This document shows positions 5,784-6,482 of a DNA stretch of 6,482 bases, piece after piece. Source of the DNA: an uncultured Lachnoanaerobaculum sp. (GTDB taxonomy: Bacteria > Bacillota > Clostridia > Lachnospirales > Lachnospiraceae); contig CAKAQP010000132.1 of assembly GCA_916720285.1 (NCBI GenBank), positions 1 to 6,482 of the forward strand, written 5' to 3'. The translations under genes and the position numbers were made by a program. Position 1 is the stretch's first letter. Every line of letters begins with the position of its first letter. Below the pieces are notes generated by a model. That model was not told where the DNA came from, searched no databases, and was given only the letters and a program-made list of their open reading frames with translations.

Positions 5784-6293
5784 ATGAATAACACATTTTT
5801 AATTGTTGCAGTTGTAGTGGTAGTTTGGGCAGTACTTTTTGCAGTTATGATGACAATGAATAAGAAAAGACAGGCTAAAGCCAATGAATTTAAGAATGAA
5901 AATGTCAATAAAGCTATTGTCCATCTATATGGAAATAATTTAAAAATTGATGGAAATGATATTTCACAGTTTAATACAAGCATGGGTGAAAATCTTGAAA
6001 AAGTTGTGGCTGTTGAAGGTGGAAAGCATAGCATTGAGGGTGTTTTTGAGACTACAACATTAGGTGCTACAGGAAAAAATATAAATATAAAGACAGAAAA
6101 ATTGCAGTTTGAAGTTGAGTTACAAAGCGGAAATAGCTATGTGGTAGGAATATATGATTATTCACCTGAGGATAGAGAGCGCTATATAAAAGAATATGGC
6201 AATATGGGAGAGGATATTTTGGTAATGCCTCTAAGCCTTTACAAAGAGAGTGAACATGCAAGTGGCTGTCTGGTAGTCAGTCGCAATAAGTAA
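5784..6293 (+). CDS. Small membrane-anchored protein of unknown function
   Basis: This 169-residue protein belongs to no family I recognise. Residues 4-24 form one strongly hydrophobic helix (IVAVVVVVWAVLFAVMM). It is followed at once by a basic stretch (NKKRQAK, 26-32), while the N-terminus is uncharged apart from the initiator. By the positive-inside rule this suggests a short N-terminus outside and the C-terminal domain in the cytoplasm, anchored to the membrane. There is no lipobox Cys and no clear signal peptidase site. The soluble part (about 40-169) looks like an all-beta domain with strands such as KAIVHLYGNNLKID, HSIEGVFETTT, LQFEVELQSGNSYVVGIYDY and DILVMPLSLY. The segment ENLEKVVAVEGGKHSIEGVFE could be a beta-hairpin. 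Start: GGAGG at 5775-5779, four bases from the ATG. It has its own promoter and stands alone between the CYTH gene and the tig-like gene. Confidence 0.8.
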   Translation: MNNTFLIVAVVVVVWAVLFAVMMTMNKKRQAKANEFKNENVNKAIVHLYGNNLKIDGNDISQFNTSMGENLEKVVAVEGGKHSIEGVFETTTLGATGKNINIKTEKLQFEVELQSGNSYVVGIYDYSPEDRERYIKEYGNMGEDILVMPLSLYKESEHASGCLVVSRNK

Positions 6294-6300
6294 TTTTAGA

Positions 6301-6334
6301 TTTAAATTATCATGAAATAAATTTAAAACTTTTT
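6301..6334 (+). terminator. Weak AT-only hairpin with T-run, possible terminator
   Basis: TTTAAATT (6301-6308) pairs with AATTTAAA (6320-6327) around an 11-base loop. A C and five Ts (6330-6334) follow. The all-AT stem is unstable, so termination here may be partial, with some read-through into the next gene. Confidence 0.35.
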
Positions 6335-6342
6335 AATCACTG

Positions 6343-6371
6343 TTGTATGAGATTTATCTTTATGTTATAAT
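6343..6371 (+). promoter_or_regulatory. Extended -10 promoter for the trigger factor gene
   Basis: TTGTAT (6343-6348), a 17-base spacer and a perfect TATAAT (6366-6371), with TG at 6363-6364 (TGTTATAAT). The architecture is nearly the same as that of the promoter at 5706. The predicted transcription start is near 6378, leaving a leader of about 45 bases. Confidence 0.75.
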
Positions 6372-6383
6372 GGCTAATTAGAT

Positions 6384-6400
6384 ATGCCTCTTTTAGGCAT
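6384..6400 (+). other. Leader hairpin upstream of the tig ribosome binding site
   Basis: ATGCCT (6384-6389) and AGGCAT (6395-6400) form a 6-bp stem with a 5-base CTTTT loop. It begins a few bases after the predicted transcription start and ends 9 bases before AAGGAG (6410-6415). It is too short, and lacks the T-run, to be a terminator. It may protect the 5' end of the mRNA or have no function. Confidence 0.45.
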
Positions 6401-6423
6401 TTATGAAACAAGGAGAAACTTTA

Positions 6424-6482
6424 ATGAGTGTAGAAGTACAAAAATTAGAAAAAAATATGGCAAAGCTTACAGTCACAGTAGA
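6424..6482 (+). CDS. tig: Trigger factor, N-terminal fragment
   Basis: Only the first 19 codons are in the window: MSVEVQKLEKNMAKLTVTV, after which the frame runs off the edge. This matches the conserved start of clostridial trigger factor (M-S-x-x-V-E/Q-K-L-E-x-N-M-A-K-L-T), which begins the ribosome-binding domain. Trigger factor is the ribosome-associated chaperone and peptidyl-prolyl isomerase that meets nascent chains at the exit tunnel. AAGGAG at 6410-6415 lies eight bases before the ATG. In many Firmicutes clpP, clpX and lon follow, but that lies outside the window. Only a short stretch supports the name, so it is likely but not certain. Confidence 0.78.
   Translation, partial: MSVEVQKLEKNMAKLTVTV

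Noticed and set aside
5714..6034. Minus-strand open frame overlapping the promoter and start of the gene at 5784
   Set aside because: Its translation is the complement of a membrane helix and a promoter region, and it lacks a ribosome binding site. The plus gene has a promoter, a ribosome binding site and a coherent protein.

Overview
The window looks like the chromosome of a low-GC Gram-positive anaerobe in the Clostridia, most likely Lachnospiraceae-like. This is inferred from the AT-rich sequence, strong AGGAGG-type ribosome binding sites, compact U-tailed terminators, and the mix of a DctP-type lipoprotein, a butanol-dehydrogenase-like enzyme and a clostridial-style trigger factor N-terminus. 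No rRNA, tRNA, CRISPR array, transposase or integrase was seen.

Layout: (1) The 3' end of an unrecognised gene (to 410), ending in tandem stops and a good terminator. (2) A tight three-gene operon (551-3212) with its own promoter and terminator. It encodes a YcxB-like membrane protein, a DctP-family TRAP solute-binding lipoprotein and an iron-dependent alcohol dehydrogenase. The lipoprotein has no DctQ/DctM permease beside it. (3) A self-contained two-gene cassette (about 3280-5078). It has a near-consensus promoter, a perfect 14-bp inverted repeat between the -10 box and the ribosome binding site, an ABC/OLD-like AAA ATPase, a very small TOPRIM-like protein, and a terminator. (4) A convergent gene for a CYTH/triphosphate tunnel enzyme (5078-5551, minus strand). 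(5) A divergent gene for a small membrane-anchored protein of unknown function (5784-6293). (6) The first 59 bases of what looks like trigger factor (tig), running off the right edge.

The most interesting part is the ATPase/TOPRIM pair. It has the logic of overcoming-lysogenisation-defect (OLD), AbiL/RloAB and PARIS-type anti-phage systems: an ABC-like ATPase sensor next to a TOPRIM effector. Its effector, at about 171 residues, is close to a bare TOPRIM domain, so it may be a minimal or undescribed variant. The defence role is inferred from domain architecture, not shown. The palindrome covers the predicted transcription start and touches the Shine-Dalgarno sequence, so it is a plausible control element for the pair.
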